Origin: Tissierellales bacterium
GTDB taxonomy: Bacteria; Bacillota_A; Clostridia; Tissierellales; JASKZW01
Length of the DNA: 7,288 nt
Assembly: GCA_030147425.1 (NCBI GenBank)
Contig: JASKZW010000112.1
Span: 1 to 7,288, forward strand
Direction: 5' to 3'
Under the pieces are notes generated by a model, which ran no database searches, had not been told where the DNA came from, and saw only the letters and a program-made list of their open reading frames with translations. Made by a program: the position numbers and the translations under genes. How positions within the stretch are numbered: position 1 is the first letter of the stretch; every line of letters starts with the position of its first letter. Positions 6,467 to 7,288 of the stretch are shown here, piece by piece.

Positions 6467-7288
6467 AGTGATTAAAGTGTCTCATGCCTGTAAATATCAT
6501 AGTCATACCATGCTTATTTGCTTCCTCTATAACTTCTTCATCCCTGATAGAACCACCTGGTTGGATTATAGCTTTGATTCCTGCCTGACCTAGGGCTTCT
6601 ATAGAGTCTTTAAATGGGAAGAAACCATCAGATGCTAGGACTGCTCCCTCAAGCTTGTCTCCTGCCCTTTCTATGGCAGATTCTACTGCCCAAACCCTAT
6701 TAACCTGACCCATTCCTATTCCTACTGTTGCCCCATCCTTAGCTAAAAGAACTGAATTAGACTTTACATATTTTACTGCCTTCCATGCAAATTCTAAGTC
6801 CCTTAACTCTTCTTTACTTGGCTGTCTTTCCGTAACAACTTCTAACTTATCTTGGAATAATTTTTGATCTAAGTTCTGAACCAAGCAACCTCCTACTACC
6901 TTCTTATAATCCATTTGCCTATAGTCTTTTTTACCTATATTCTCTATTTCTAATATTCTAATATTTTTCTTAGATTTTAAAATTTCCAAAGCTCCTTCTG
7001 TAAAGGAAGGCGCCATTACTATTTCTATAAAAATCTTATTTATTTCCTCTGCTAAATCTTCATCTACCTGTCCATTTATAGCTAGTATGCCTCCAAATAT
7101 AGACTTAGGGTCACACTCATAAGCTAATTTATAGGCTTTGAGTAAACTTTCATTACTAGCTATACCACATGGATTAGCATGTTTTACAGCTACTACAGTA
7201 GGCTCATCAAATTCCTTTAATATATTTAAGGCCCCGTTAGCGTCATTTATATTATTAAAGGATAATTCCTTTCCATGTAATTGCCTAT
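6465..7288 (-). CDS. purH: Bifunctional AICAR formyltransferase/IMP cyclohydrolase, 5' end off the window
   Basis: The visible 273 C-terminal residues are the AICAR formyltransferase domain of PurH, which transfers a formyl group from 10-formyltetrahydrofolate to AICAR; the missing N-terminal domain closes the ring to IMP. The frame stays open to the right edge, and the Met at 7016 is internal ([17 protein letters not shown] is continuous family sequence), so it is not the start. Visible motifs, in window-local numbering: HGKELSFNN (4-12); catalytic KHANPCG (35-41) with the Lys-His pair; FGG at 64-66; MAPSF at 91-95; GMGQVNR in the cofactor region; [18 protein letters not shown]; and the terminal TGMRHFNH, the usual PurH end. 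Full-length proteins are about 510 residues, so roughly 235 are outside the window. It precedes purD in the same operon. Confidence 0.97.
   Translation of the reverse strand, partial: RQLHGKELSFNNINDANGALNILKEFDEPTVVAVKHANPCGIASNESLLKAYKLAYECDPKSIFGGILAINGQVDEDLAEEINKIFIEIVMAPSFTEGALEILKSKKNIRILEIENIGKKDYRQMDYKKVVGGCLVQNLDQKLFQDKLEVVTERQPSKEELRDLEFAWKAVKYVKSNSVLLAKDGATVGIGMGQVNRVWAVESAIERAGDKLEGAVLASDGFFPFKDSIEALGQAGIKAIIQPGGSIRDEEVIEEANKHGMTMIFTGMRHFNH

Noticed and set aside
6465..7016. A complete 183-residue protein starting at the Met at 7016
   Set aside because: The frame continues open to the right edge and encodes earlier PurH motifs, including KHANPCG. The Met is internal to purH.

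Overview
The window comes from a low-GC bacterium. It is strongly AT-rich by eye, codons favour A/T in the third position (many ATA, TTA and AGA codons), Shine-Dalgarno sequences are strong AGGAGG-type sites, and intrinsic terminators are compact. With L-lactate dehydrogenase, an NADH oxidase of the Nox type and formate-tetrahydrofolate ligase together, this suggests a fermentative member of the Bacillota, probably of the Clostridia/Tissierellia kind. That placement is inference; no rRNA or other phylogenetic marker was used.

Layout from left to right. Positions 1-735 (minus) hold the first 245 residues of an L-lactate dehydrogenase whose C-terminus lies beyond the left edge. Its promoter region (about 753-832) carries a striking 31-bp palindrome overlapping the -10 box and probable start point, and a weaker Rex-like site just upstream. 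Positions 889-2223 (minus) encode an NADH oxidase with its own terminator and extended -10 promoter. Positions 2375-4045 (minus) encode formate-tetrahydrofolate ligase, starting at a TTG codon and ending at a perfect palindromic terminator. A 219-bp divergent intergenic region (4046-4264) carries promoters for the ligase gene (minus) and for a ten-helix EamA/DMT-family transporter at 4265-5182 (plus). The transporter converges, across 23 bp, on purD (5206-6453, minus). purD lies 11 bp downstream of purH (6465 to the right edge, minus, 5' part missing), and the purH stop codon sits inside the purD Shine-Dalgarno sequence.

Functionally there are two themes. LDH and Nox both oxidise NADH to NAD+, one by reducing pyruvate and the other by reducing oxygen, so they are alternative electron sinks; each promoter has a candidate site for the NADH-sensing repressor Rex. 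Fhs makes 10-formyl-tetrahydrofolate from formate and ATP, and PurH uses that cofactor for AICAR formylation, so fhs and purHD are metabolically linked although separately transcribed. The transporter's substrate cannot be told from sequence.

I see no mobile element, CRISPR array, tRNA, rRNA or phage gene, and no evidence of a new multi-gene system. The most interesting non-coding signal is the palindrome in front of ldh. No gap longer than 300 bp lacks a gene.
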